A stretch of DNA of 28,386 nt from Dimargaris cristalligena (lineage: Eukaryota > Kickxellomycota > Dimargaritomycetes > Dimargaritales > Dimargaritaceae): assembly GCA_027576995.1 (NCBI GenBank), contig JANBQC010000365.1, positions 1 to 28,386 of the forward strand, in the 5' to 3' direction. The stretch's first letter is position 1, and the number at the start of each line of letters is the position of its first letter. Of this stretch, positions 1 through 11,306 are shown one piece after another. The translations under genes and the position numbers were made by a program. A model generated the notes under the pieces. That model did not search any database. It was not told the origin of the DNA and was given only the letters and a program-made list of their open reading frames with translations.

Positions 1-1255
1 CATCACCTTTCCCTTTTATTATCTATCTTTTCAAATAAAGTTCAGTTTTCAAGGATTTGATTTCAGTTCTTTACACAGGCTATATTATTGTGTGGTATTA
101 AGTGTGACCACAACAATAGCAAGGAGAAGTTTATGTTGACCCACCTACCCCAATTTATTAAGACATTATTTGATAGTAGTATAGGGGTTGGAATAATCAG
201 TGAATAGTAATATATCATCAAATTGATGTGCTTAATCTATTTGATCGGTTTTTACCTTCCAGATTTTTCATTACCTAGCTGAGTATCATTTAGGCCCTTT
301 AGTTTGGTCACCAATCCCCATTCAGGTTAAAATTACCAGACTATAGTCCATAGTAACAATGAGTCTTGGTTTTTCCTTCTATCTCTATCCTCTTCACATA
401 AAGATGGGTGCTACAGAATTAATACAATTCACTCAATGTTACTAACCCATATTACTTACTTCGGCCTTGCATTGTGTCCCATTTTCTATAATTCGTTATA
501 GGTATCACATACCTCACAAAATATTTTGGCCCTTTCATACTTTTAATACATACCGTATGAGTCATAAATATAAAGTCAGAATACCGAATATACTGGCTGC
601 GTTTAATTGATGGATTCCAAAACGGAACCACAATTACACAAACTCAAACAATGTTTATGGCCTAGTGGAGAGAGATCCTTAGGTCTTTGGGATGACAACT
701 CCAACAGTGGCCTTGTAAAAACGATGAACTGGTGAGTATCAGCAATAGTTGTATGACTCTCTAGTGAAATTATATGCCTTTGTCACATTTGGAGTTATAT
801 CACTCGAAAAACCCAAATCATAACCATGGTATATGTAATGGATTTATCTATGTGTGCATGTCAAGGAAGAATCGAGTCGAGTGGAATTACTAATGTTTCG
901 CCTAATCTCATTTTAGTTGTTGCTGAAATATAGCAATATCGAAACCCTGAAGATAACAGTTAAGCGGTCACCATTAGACAGTGAATCCCTTAAAGGCCCA
1001 TAATTTTGCGAAATCTATATGGCCAGAGGTATAAAGGCACACCACCAGCTTGCCAGTTTGATATCAGCACCTTCTCGCCCAACGTCACTTGCAATCATCC
1101 CTATCGCGTCATACTGCCCAGTACTTTAAATATTACAGCCATATTTACACTCTCCTTCCCTCCCAATCTCAAACTCTCCAACTACCTTTGCCATTCCTTT
1201 GCCTTCATTCTTCAAGGACCACCTTTTCACTGCCTTGGTTATCAGTGTCGCCACC
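1..1255. other. AT-rich spacer; TATA-like element near its right end
   Basis: I find no supportable gene in this stretch. It is AT-rich with frequent stops in all frames. A TATAAAG element lies at about 1030-1036. No ATG follows it on the plus strand until 1256, so it could serve the small ORF described next. The stretch from about 1130 to 1200 is pyrimidine-rich, like the 5' leaders of the real genes further right. Confidence 0.5.
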
Positions 1256-1510
1256 ATGACTGGTGCCGATTCTTTACCTCAGCAAGCATCTTATCTCCAG
1301 TGTCGGGCTGCTGGCTCTAGAAAATCCAAACTCCCATACGGCCATGGACCCCGCTCTAACTCCAAGTCCGCATTCATAGTCTTCATTGCCGGCCCCATAT
1401 CCCCGGGTACTAAATTCACATCCGCTGGCCCACCCACGGGTGCTAATGCCGGCCGCGCTACTGCATCTACAGGCCCATCCGCGGGCGCCAATGCCAGTTC
1501 TACATTCTAA
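1256..1510 (+). CDS. possible small Gly/Pro/Ala-rich repeat protein
   Basis: This is an uncertain ORF of 84 residues. The start ATG sits in a very good context (gccaccATGa) and is the first ATG after a TATA-like box about 220 bp upstream. The C-terminal half carries three degenerate units beginning AGP, AGP and TGP, the last two sharing a GANA core. The matching DNA units start near 1391, 1427 and 1472 and are clearly more GC-rich than the flanks. The same frame upstream of the ATG encodes a hydrophobic stretch (FTALVISVAT) resembling a signal peptide but with no ATG in front of it. An upstream exon, or a decayed secreted protein, is therefore possible. I recognise no family. The repeats also keep other frames open on both strands, which weakens the case for coding. 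Confidence 0.28.
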   Translation: MTGADSLPQQASYLQCRAAGSRKSKLPYGHGPRSNSKSAFIVFIAGPISPGTKFTSAGPPTGANAGRATASTGPSAGANASSTF

Positions 1511-2552
1511 GGTACTACCACCATCCCAATTTCTAGCCCGCCCCCCCCCCGACATACCCACGCGTTAATTGCATGAACTGCTCATAGTAAGGCTTGCTAG
1601 GATGCTATAGTCACATCGAAGTTGTATCTACCTGTTGAAAGTTATGATTACCCATTGACTGTTCACTAGACACATGTCCATCCATTTTACATGCTCGTAT
1701 CTATTTAATAGTGTCAATAGTGGGTGGCTAACTAGGTATAGCTCATGCTGAGTGGCCCATAATAATCTAATGATATTAGTCATTTTGATCCAGACGGATT
1801 ACTAAAAGGACCAGTATGAAAGGCCTGAGGGTTGTGTGTATATGATGGCATCAGAATAATAAGAATATGTAGGCAATGGTAGGTCATCCGAAGTATTTGG
1901 TATTCTCTGTGGCCTTGTGTCTAAATGGCAAAGTTTAATACAAATTTATTGCGGTTTGCATAGTATCTACATTCAATCAGTTCCTAACCAGAAGTGCATT
2001 AATATGAGAACAGTATTTTTATAAATAGCTTACAATCCATAGAAATTGCGAGCCTCTAGAACTTTTTGGATTTTCACACTGGAGAAGTTCAGTTGGGCCG
2101 TATATCGAAGAATTCGCTTAATGAGATAGGCATTGCAGGTTAAAAATAAGTACCCTGCTTATTCTCCACGCACATGGTATTTAAAATCATCTAGAACCTC
2201 CATACTATAATGGAAATAAATCAACGGATTTATTCAATCGATTTAGTTAAACCCGGGAACTTGCACTATTGCTTGGCTCCATTATAGTACTATGTACTTT
2301 ATATATGATGGACACCTAAAGGTATTGCGGGGTTGAATGCCAAAACTTCCATTAAGGCTAGGTGCCACAGTTGGAAATATTTAAATACAGACTAGGTGTT
2401 GTTTTCCAAAAAAAACAAAAAAAACTTGCATGGTTCGATTTCCTTTCAAGGTTTCCCCTCCATAGGGGCTGGTATAAAACTCACTAAGCGTATTTTTATG
2501 GAAATGTTAAAAGAGAGGGCCCTCATAGTATACGCATGTTTATCCAAGTAGT
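1511..2552. other. AT-rich spacer without recognised features
   Basis: I see nothing here beyond AT-rich sequence, a C-run at about 1542-1550 and an A-rich run (aaaaaacaaaaaaaac) near 2409. No ORF in it has coding character. Confidence 0.5.
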
Positions 2553-3839
2553 CTACGCACTTTTCAGGTTATATTTGCGGGCCTCCAGTTCTGACCAACG
2601 AATCCCCTGAACGTTAATGACGTAACCCACGTAGAGGTCAAAGGCGAGCATTAAGGCAGGCAAGGACCACCAGATGCGCTCTATGGGTGAGAGACCATGG
2701 ACGCATAGCCAGAATTGGAATACAAATAAGGCCGAACTCCCTACTAAAAAAGAGGGGGAAAAGTGGTCCTTGTAGAGTCCGTACAGACCCAACTGTAGGC
2801 AAATAACCGAAAATTCGCACGATAAGAGGGGGCGGGTTGTGGCTAGACTGAATCCAAGGAATGGAATGGCGGACATCTTATTCCGGTCAATGGCCATGTA
2901 GTATGCCTGGATCATAAACCTAATTGGTAAAGGGGGATTTAGGGGTGGTGATGATATATCCGAAAATTCCGTGGAATATTAATAGAGTTGCCAGAGGAGA
3001 TTCTATTTCAACATACCACTGGGGCGCTGTATCCTAGGTAGAATAGGGGACAACTATGAGCCAGACGCAATGTCTGACCAGAAGTATGGGACGAGGAGAT
3101 AAACTCGAGGCTGCCAATGTAATGGATCAAACTGGTATAGTGCGATTACTTACCACAACATTAATACTATGGATATGATGGTCATGAAGGCCTAGTGGAT
3201 AGACGTTCCAGTGCGTATAGAAGTGGTCACCAGGGTATACCAGGGAACGGAGTAGTAATTATATGGGATATGGATTAATATAGGTGATAAGTGGCATCGA
3301 GGACTCGGCAATAGTACCACATGGGGCACCAGTTCCTTTAAAATAAGGCGAGAAAAAAATACGGGGTAGTCAATATTAGGGGCGGATATATAGGCTTAAG
3401 TATAGGCATATTCTGAATAATTAAACCAGCGGCCTACCTTAAACTGGGCGTTCAATTTCTCATCTTCAAACTTCAGGTCTTTGATGACTTTTTCTTGCTC
3501 TGGGAAAATAATGAACAAAATCGGCCAAGGGACAAGTATGGGTTCGCAGAGGAGTATACGTCGCGGCCGGCTAAGGTTAATGTCTGGGGCATTTTTAAAT
3601 AGCTATAGTCGGGAAGCCCTACACCGAGGTCCGTTGCCAAAAAAAATATATTAAAAAAAGGAATGGTTGCCCTGGGCAGCGAGTGCCCATGCGTGGGCAG
3701 GGGGTGGTGCTGATTTACTCAGCCAGTGCATTGACTAACCTTCTTCGTCCAGGAAGCCGGGGGCATCCTTATGGTCAGACTCCTCGTCGTCTAGATGGCG
3801 TTCAGCGCGCCGGGATTGACGGCCTCGTCGGCGGGGCAT
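2553..3839 (-). CDS. unrecognised protein with four predicted membrane segments (four exons)
   Basis: I assembled this gene from four exons in coding order: 3839-3740, 3499-3438, 3191-3154 and 2919-2553. All junctions are GT-AG and in phase (donors gttagt, gtaggc, gtaagt), giving 188 residues. The N-terminus is basic (MPRRRGRQSRR), then strongly acidic and charged to about residue 54, and probably helical. Hydrophobic segments follow at about 55-74, 98-116, 123-140 and 148-168. The protein ends in a short polar tail (ELEARKYNLKSA). This resembles small ER or Golgi membrane proteins with a cytosolic charged N-terminus, but I cannot name a family, and location is inference. The start is uncertain. 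Another possible first exon (4089-4042, MATQMAEAVIESF) has a GT donor but does not join the second exon in phase without using a poorer splice site. Between the third and fourth exons, a 17-nt AG/GT-flanked segment near 3022-3038 would break the frame, so I left it in the 234-nt intron. Confidence 0.66.
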
Positions 3840-6800
3840 GTGTACTCGACGTTGGGTAAATGGGGGAAGGCGGAGAGAGAGATAAACTGGGAATAGCCCA
3901 AAGCAGAGAGGTTCGTAGGAATCGTTAATGCAGTAACGGGGGCGTAAGGCAAATAGTAAGAGAAAGGATGGAGGGGTAAGAGTGGAATGCCGACAGTTGA
4001 TAGTCGTCTACATGTACAAACGTCGTGCAATGAGGACCAACCTTGGTTAAAAAGGATTCTATGACTGCCTCAGCCATTTGGGTAGCCATACTCCGACACA
4101 GTCATATCCATAACCATAACCAGAGGCTGTGGCCTTGGCCGATTTGATGGTCAAAAGTCCCACCTAATATCCCATGAAGCTAAATTCTACATCTGGAGGG
4201 AAAATCCCCCCCTCTACGCGTAGCCTACGTATAACAGTGTAATTAATACGGCACAGTCCAATCGTGATGGACCAAATCCCTGTAATATCATTTTTGGATT
4301 GATAAATTGGAAAGGGGAGCTCTGCGCAGTTCTTTATACAACACAATTTAAAAACCCATCTGTCTAGCACAAGAAATAGGCCACAGGAAACCTCATCAGT
4401 GCATATTTGAGGATTGGTCATATTAATTTACAGATGTACTCGCAGTGAGATTTATCACCCACGGTGATCAGATAAACCATGGGGAGCATGTGGGATTCTA
4501 GACTAGGCGGTGCAACTGGCCCCAACACCCACTAACCAGAATAACATCGCCTCTTCACGCAGCGGGTTATGCGGATAACCTCGCTACACCGGGAGAATGG
4601 TCGCGCTACGAATACCCCATCTAATTTACAAACACTTAGCAGTAATTTCCGTATTTTCAATCACTGTCGAATGACACTTTCCATTGTTGACATGGTGTAA
4701 AGAACGTGTTTCTATACAACTAAGCGGTTTCAATTACGCGCTCCACCGTCTGTACCAAGCCAGGTTCGGCCGAGATAAACAAAATCAAAGTCAGAGTAGG
4801 GGCGCGGCGTCACCCATTTGCATCCTGGGTTGACGAGGGCAAGTAGTAGTCAAAGATTCCTTCTATGGGGTGGATAATGAGGGGACTTTGGCTTGCTCCC
4901 GCGCCACATGCACATCTCACCCGGAATAAGATCTAGACAATGAATCCATTGCTCGTATTATAATTTGACGAGCACCTGTCAGCTATCATGGAAATTCCAC
5001 GGGCTATTATTAACACTAGGTTGATCCCCGCGCCAACACCACTATATCTTCGGGACATTGGAAGTAGCCAAGGATGCCCTTTCATTCTGTAGCTAATGTC
5101 GGCGATTCCCTTCAGCAAATTAGCAGTGGATACATTTGAATAATTTCCATACTGTTATATTGCCAATTAATTAATTGATATAACCTAATAAAAATTGCGG
5201 ATCTCTGCCAGGTTGTAGTAGTGGGGTCCCTGAACCGCAGTCATGCAAAATGCGCCCTGCATTTTTACATGATTAATGGGGCATCCCGCCCCCTATCCCT
5301 CGTCGCACCTCTGTGTTCAGTCTAGCCATCGATCGCTAACCCCGGCCGATCGACAGATTAACTCCTGCATATTCCGATCCGGAGGAGGACTCCTAAGCCA
5401 CTGTAGAAAGTTACACCCCTGCCCATTGCCGACAATTGTTGATGTTGGCCACCTTAGAGATCGCCAAGACCTACTTCTCCCCTCCTCTCGATTTTCATTT
5501 CTATAGCCAACCATTTCTAATCGTTTAGGTCTAGATTTGCTGTGGCCAGTCTACCTTGCTGACTTAGGTGATACCCTGGATTGCCTAGGTTGCCGTTGGT
5601 TAACTTGTCCATACAGCAGCTCGTCACTGCCCCGGCCCTTGACTCCGAAATCCTAATTCATTAGCGTTCTTAAATGCCCTCGGCGTTGTTCATTAATGTG
5701 AAAAACACCCGTAGGCAATTATTTGATGCTATGAAGGATTGATAACCGACCCCCATCTATTAATTGTATGTCATGTCAATTAACTTGTGGAGTTCTGGAC
5801 CCTCGCTAAGGAAACAAAAGCGGTTGCGTGTCTAATGGGGTCTCTAATTGCCGTTTATCCGCCAAATCGCACCCGGCATTCTCCGGGTACCTACGGTCAG
5901 TGCAAAGTAAGCCTCGTTTGACGATCCAATTATAATGTATAGATTGATGGTGCCGCTATTTACGTAGGGATCGAGGTATATCTAGGGACTGTAGTGATTT
6001 TGAAGGGCTAGAATTGCCACGGCTGAAGGGACACCGATAACATTACCTATACTAATATTTAACCTTTCTACCCAATACAGTTCACACTCGCTGAATACCG
6101 ACCCCGGCATTAGCTATTGAATGCTCAACCTTCGCGCTTCGTCCCCATATCAGTCGAATCACACTTGAATAGGATCTCGTATATTTGTTTTCCGGTGGAT
6201 TATCTACGACAATGGCGTGACAAGCATTCCACTTTAAAACCGATGAACCTATGGGGATCGCTACTGAGCTGCCTGATATATTTTGAACCTACCAAATCAC
6301 TTTGCCTTTTTCGGATCCTTTTCATACGGACATCATTCCCCTCAGTTTAAAAGGTAATATACCGACATTCTTCCCGTTGCCCTAGAAGATCTTCGGCTTA
6401 AATGGATCGCTGGCATATATATACATATATATATATTATATAATTTAGAGATTGAACTAATGGGTAGTAGATTTTCCTCTCAAGGGACTGGATGTTCCGA
6501 TGGCTAGCTGAAATCGAGCTGCGATGCGATCCATAGGGTGTATTTTTATATATGGCTTGGTAACATATATATATATATATACTATTGGGCCTTTCCTCTC
6601 AATATACCCCTATACTGGATTATGAAAGTGGCTGTTTTATGAAATATACATGTTCGCATAGTAATTATCTAATCTTTTTATTTTTTCGTACTCATGAATA
6701 TTGTTGTTTGGTATATTAATATATTATTTTTTAATCGCTTTTGTCCTAATTATCTCCCTCCCACCTCTCTCCTACTTTTATCACAACTCAAATAGAATAC

Positions 6801-6870
6801 GAAGTAGTTAATATATTCTGTCTAGTTTCTTATCACATTTATCCAAGTTCAATATATACCTATTCTAACT
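3840..6870. other. about 3 kb with no supportable gene; AT microsatellites at its right end
   Basis: Short open frames occur on both strands (for example minus 5118-4933 and minus 5514-5317). None has a recognisable domain, a consistent exon chain or a coding-like composition. The left end (3840-4100) probably holds 5' leader or upstream exon sequence of the minus-strand membrane-protein gene. Alternating AT runs lie at about 6417-6440 and 6566-6581. The last 200 bp, with pyrimidine-rich sequence near 6750-6790, are a plausible promoter and leader for the ORF at 6871. Confidence 0.45.
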
Positions 6871-7176
6871 ATGATGTCGGCTCTTGTCATTCGGCGGTGC
6901 AGTGTACTAGCCCTGGTAACCATCGCCTCCCAGGTCATATCCGTAACCGCCGCATCAGCACCCAGCGTAGTTCACCCTCCAGCCACCCATTTGGCCCATC
7001 CATTTCTACGTACCACGCATCAACACCGCATATCCCTCTCGGCCAGTAATAAATCCAATACCATCAGAGCCAGGGCACCAAAATCCAGCACAACCGAGGA
7101 TTCCTTGTTGAGCAGTGGCGACCAAATAATCGTGCAACTAGACCAAGCCCAGCTATTATTCAAGTCGGAAATGTAG
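6871..7176 (+). CDS. small predicted secreted protein, single exon
   Basis: This ORF encodes 101 residues from the first of two adjacent ATGs. The N-terminus looks like a signal peptide: a basic segment (VIRR, residues 6-9), a hydrophobic core (about 11-25, with VLALVTIA), and possible cleavage sites after VTA or ASA at about residues 25-30. The rest is polar, rich in Ser, Thr, His and Ala, with no cysteine after the signal region and no domain I recognise. A polyadenylation-like AATAAA lies at 7269-7274, about 93 bp after the stop, which supports a real transcript. The small size and low complexity leave open that it is chance. If real, it is likely lineage-specific. The function is unknown. 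Confidence 0.42.
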   Translation: MMSALVIRRCSVLALVTIASQVISVTAASAPSVVHPPATHLAHPFLRTTHQHRISLSASNKSNTIRARAPKSSTTEDSLLSSGDQIIVQLDQAQLLFKSEM

Positions 7177-7769
7177 TAATCAAATGATCGAACCTATCTG
7201 CCGTATCTCTCATCCTCTGATGCATCCCCAGTGCAATTAAAAAAATATATTTTCCTAGAATAAAACCTAATAAATGCCGACAAATAAGAGTATTCTTTAT
7301 ACAGATGGTGGGCGGTGGTAAAAAAAAAAAGAAAAAAAAAGTACTGCGCTATAGAATAGTTATTTGAGCCAGGACCGCGAGAAGCGTATAATTAATGGGC
7401 ACCCGTTAACCCAAGCTACCAGCACAGCAGTTGCCGTGTCTTATTATTATTCACCTGGTAGATTGGCATGCGTATCGATCCACTTATCCCACCGACTTCC
7501 CAAAGAGTCAATTGATTGGCGTGCCTTCCATATCAGTAAAGTGTATAGCTACAACTAAATTGGTACATTTCTAAATTCCTTTAGATGAGCGCAGCTGTTA
7601 ACCAGGCCTTGCAATCATAAGAAACGCAATGCCGTTATCATAATATGACCATTTCATCAACCATTTACATCTAATGTATTATGGTAGAAGGGGTTTTACA
7701 GATCGGGTCGGCGGTATTATTGAGATTCCTAAATATCGTATGCGCCAATATTCGAGTGGAATTCCAGGC
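7177..7769. other. spacer between two convergent genes
   Basis: This stretch holds the presumed 3' end of the small secreted ORF (AATAAA at 7269-7274) and an A-rich tract at 7321-7341 (two long A runs broken by one g). The right part should contain the 3' untranslated region of the minus-strand COX20 gene. I see no further gene. Confidence 0.5.
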
Positions 7770-8559
7770 CTACTGATTACTCGACTGATCACTGGGTTTA
7801 AATTCATCCGCTCGGCCTTTGGGAGCAACATTGGGAGTATTGGTCTTGAAGGAACTCCGCAGAGCGATATTAATACGTTCGAGCTGGGCCCTTCGCTGGT
7901 AGAGACATACTTCGTGGCTAATGAGAGCTAGAGCGCACGTTCCACCCACCGCCCAATTACACGCTGACATGACATTGCCTAGAGAGAGAGAGAAAGCAAG
8001 GGGATATAGTGCCCAACAATGGTATACAGTAAATATAAGTGGCGAAAGCAAATCCAATGACCAGTGGGCAGAGCAGGATGCAAAGAGCCAAGTGAAAAAA
8101 AAAACACAAAGTAATACGTATATAGCTCACCTCGTTGCAGAAAGCGTAGGGCACCCAATACAGCACCGCCGGTCATTCCGTAAAGGAAACCATCCCGGAA
8201 GCAGGGCATCTCATGTACACGGTTGAAATCATCCTTGGACAGCATCTATTGGGGAACCAAGACAGTGAGGGCGATGTATAATTATTATGAAGAAAGGGGT
8301 TAGAAATGATTAGGGCTAAACTCCCATTAGTCTCCACATAGATAAAAAAATCCCCTCCTCTAGTGCACTAGTTTGGATATATGATCTATACCTTAAAAGC
8401 TGCCTTGTACTTATCGGCCTGGGACATCTTACGAAGTTCCTCGATTTTCTGCAATGGGTCCTTTTCGTCCTCGGGCAGTGGGTTGGTAGTAGGCGGGGAT
8501 TCTGACCCGGCTGGGGGCGGAGGGGTTTGGGTTGGGGGAACCTCGTCCGGCTGGGCCAT
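7770..8559 (-). CDS. COX20: COX20, cytochrome c oxidase assembly factor
   Basis: Cox20 (FAM36A in animals) is an inner-mitochondrial-membrane chaperone that holds newly made Cox2 for processing and copper insertion during complex IV assembly. The three exons, in coding order, are 8559-8392, 8245-8131 and 7978-7770. All junctions are GT-AG and in phase (donors gtatag and gtgagc), giving 163 residues. Residues 1-45 are Pro/Glu/Asp-rich and hydrophilic. The family core starts with the MPCFRDGFLYG segment (about residues 68-78). A first membrane helix follows (about 75-91), then the short link and CNWAVGGTCAL (about 101-111) of a second helix. The charged tail (QRRAQLER) matches the usual R-rich stretch after helix two. 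I chose the ATG at 8559 because the Pro-rich N-terminus begins there; an in-frame ATG at 8655 would add 32 residues and is less likely. It is divergent from the eIF4E gene. The identification rests on the recognised core motifs. Confidence 0.85.
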
Positions 8560-10059
8560 GGTGAACGAAGTGGGCGGAAGGGCGGAAGATAGTCTGGTTT
8601 TGTTGGGAGTCTGGGGTGGGAGGTGGAGCAACCGTATTAAAGGCTGGCCAAACAATAAATATAAATCTAATGAGACCCAAGAAGGCTTGCGAGTAAGTAA
8701 TTAGTAAACCATAGCATAAACAGAGAGGCTGTAGCGCAATGAAAGTCACTTACTCTAACTGTGCAATCTTGAATGGGGTGCTTCTGGTGGGAGATGCTGG
8801 GTGCATTCTGCCCTTACTCAACTCCACTCTAATAAATCGCTCAGTCTCTGAGAGCCCTCCTCTCTCTCTCCGCTTCGCTTACATGGAGGGTATACGCATA
8901 TAAACTGCGGAAATACGGGTGGGAAAATAAATGGGTTTAGGTTTGGGTGGGAAGGTACCATACACCCCCTACTTTCCCGCCTCCTGGCCAATCATGTGGG
9001 GACGAATGGGGGAGATTGAGAGAATAGACGTGTCAATCAGTAGCAATCGGTGGCAAGCCCCATAGCCAAAGGGGGTCTCTCCCGCCTCCAGCGTGGCTAT
9101 GACGTGGGCGTAGTCCGCTAGCATCGACGAAGCTGACGGATTCGAACGGATGGAGGAGTGACGCGAGCTACAAAGAACGGTGGCATCGGTAGTAACGATA
9201 TCCATCCGACTGTCAAACCATCCATCCGTCGGTCGATGTTACCCGACAGCTGAACGGGGTGTATCGATCGGATTGATAGATGGGCTAACACCACTCCTGG
9301 CTGGGTTGGTTGAAACCCTCTAACCTTGGAGCAGTTTGACCCGAAACCTCCGCATATTCTCCCCGGGCGGTTTTTTTTAAGTGGACCACACAAACACACC
9401 TCTTCTGCTTTGGCTGTAGCAGCGGGAAACCTCGCGTTCGGGTGGTTGTGTCACCACCATCAAGGATATTAGGTCGCAGAGGGGGGCGTTCCTTTAGCAC
9501 TTCAAGCCTTCCTTCTCTTCTATTCTTACCATTGCAATCTTTCTTTCTCTCTATTTGCTTTCAGTCGACCATCTCCCGCAGTTTCCCTGCCCATCTGTCG
9601 ATTTCTCACTCACTCTTACTATCTATTCGTTTTCCTCAGTGTTTCTCCCACACTCGCTGCTGTAATCAACCCTTCGTTTTCCCGAGCCTATTCGAGCGCA
9701 TATTGTCTATTTTGCTGCCGAACCCTTTAGCCTAGAACCTCCCGTTATTCCCCTCCTTTGAGACCCTCTCACTTGTGATTCCCCGGCACCTGTACTTAAA
9801 CTAGCTAGCCAGCACATATATATATACACACACTCTCTCTCTCGCTTTTGGGCTTTCAGTCGTTAGATTCGCACTGTAGTTTATATATCTCACCCACTCA
9901 CTCACCCACACACACATTTCCTTTTTTTCCTCGGCTATTTTGTGCGTCCCCCGTTGTTATATCCGCACTGCCATTTTTTTCCCTCCGAGCTTAGTTCTCT
10001 TATCTCTCTCCCTCTTTATTTTTATAACCCCCGCCTGTCTCCGCTTAATCATCCCCACC
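8560..10059. promoter_or_regulatory. divergent intergenic region between COX20 and eIF4E
   Basis: This 1.5-kb region must hold the promoters of both neighbours, which are transcribed away from each other. A CCAAT motif is visible at about 8987-8991 (ggCCAATcatg). From about 9500 to 10050 the plus strand is strongly pyrimidine-rich, with CT dinucleotide runs near 9832-9842 and TA/CA runs near 9814-9832, typical of a long 5' leader for eIF4E. No exact transcription start can be assigned. No ORF here looks coding; an open frame that continues into eIF4E from 9940 has no in-frame ATG before 10060. Confidence 0.5.
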
Positions 10060-11306
10060 ATGTCGGTCCAATCCACCTCGCCCACGACCCAGGATCAACA
10101 ACCCATGAAGACCATCTTCAACGACCCCCATGACTTTGACGTCAAGCACCCTCTGCAAAACGCCTGGACATTATGGTACGATAATCCCACCAAGCGCACC
10201 AACACTAACACCTGGTCCCAGAACCTTCGTGAAATAATAACATTCAGCACCGTGGAAGACTTCTGGGGTGCCCACAACAATATTAACCGGGCCACCGATA
10301 TCCCGGCCGGCGCCAACTACCATCTTTTTAAGGAGGGCATCAAGCCCATGTGGGAAGACGTTGCCAACGAACACGGTGGTCGCTGGGTGGTCCAGCTGCC
10401 CCGCAAGCCCGCCGAAGCCAACACCCTCTGGCTGTACGCTGTAAGTAATAACTAACTATTTAACTGCCTTCGACTGGGCCGACCATAGAAGGGGGTTTTT
10501 GGACCAGGATTGCCTCGGATGATGAGAAACCAGAAGCCGAGTCGTGCCTCCATCCACCCGTCGGATTTATTACGGACGGAAATGGACGCCCCTGAGTGTT
10601 TTCGTTGCCCGATATAGACTCGGGTGGGGAGGATTCAGTGCTGGCGTTCCATTTTCCTGCCCTAAATGGACCTTGGGTACGATGTGGCGGCAATGCGGAT
10701 ATCCGTTTGCTAATCTTCTCTCTGACTTCGGCTTCCTTTGAGCTCCTCAGTTGTGTATTGTACAGGGGGAATCACTTATTCCCCCCTATGGCCAGGCTCC
10801 GCTTTGTCATATTTTTGTTATTTTACCATTCCCCGAATACATATATTTACTGACAGATGTTCTTCCTGTACCATTGGCCATTCCATGTTTCTTTACCCGA
10901 TAGCTTCTGGCCCTCATTGGCGAGACCTTTGAAAACGAGGACGATATCTGCGGAGTCGTCTTTGCCTGCCGTCGTAGTCAGTTCCGGATATCTCTATGGA
11001 CCCGCATCGCCGACAACCAGGAAATTTGCGAGAACATCGGGTAAGTGCTGTCATTTGATACACCCTGGCCACTCCTTTTCCTTTTCCCTATTATTGATAT
11101 CCCTCTCTCAGCCAGTGACTTTCCCGGAATGTGCCTTTATATTTTTGTATTAACCTAATTTGCGGCCATTCCTCTACCACCCCTGTGCATCCCTCCAATC
11201 TAGCCGGCAACTCCGTGCCTCGCTTAATATTCCCACCCAGATTAAAATGGAGTTTTCCGAGCACAACTCTGGTGATAATGGACCGAAGTACCACTACTTT
11301 GTTTAA
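10060..11306 (+). CDS. translation initiation factor eIF4E (mRNA cap-binding protein)
   Basis: eIF4E binds the 7-methylguanosine cap of mRNA and, through eIF4G, brings it to the ribosome. The exons 10060-10440, 10904-11040 and 11204-11306 join in phase to 206 residues, a usual family length. The start ATG is in good context (caccATGt). The family tryptophans are present: W36, W39, W52, W69, W98, W109, W124 and W159. W52 and W98 are the expected cap-stacking pair, E99 the guanine-binding acid, and R150/R155 the phosphate-contacting bases. HPL at 30-32 and W69 form the expected dorsal surface for eIF4G or 4E-binding proteins. The WEDxxNxxGGRW block (98-109) and the WLYALLALIGE block are clear, and the chain ends in the typical GD..PKYHYFV-like tail. 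Intron 1 is long (463 nt); intron 2 is 163 nt. It lies head-to-head with COX20. The assignment to the canonical class (eIF4E1-like) is by the conserved tryptophans. Confidence 0.95.

Noticed and set aside
3022..3038. 17-nt AG/GT-bounded segment in the membrane-protein gene
   Set aside because: Including it shifts the frame into an early stop, while direct joining of the flanking exons keeps the frame.
4042..4089. Possible first exon MATQMAEAVIESF of the minus-strand membrane-protein gene
   Set aside because: Its donor is in the wrong phase for the next exon unless a weaker site is used; the internal ATG at 3839 gives a consistent protein.
9940..10059. N-terminal extension of eIF4E
   Set aside because: The frame is open upstream, but it has no in-frame ATG and reads as translated pyrimidine-rich leader; the ATG at 10060 has a good context and gives the normal length.
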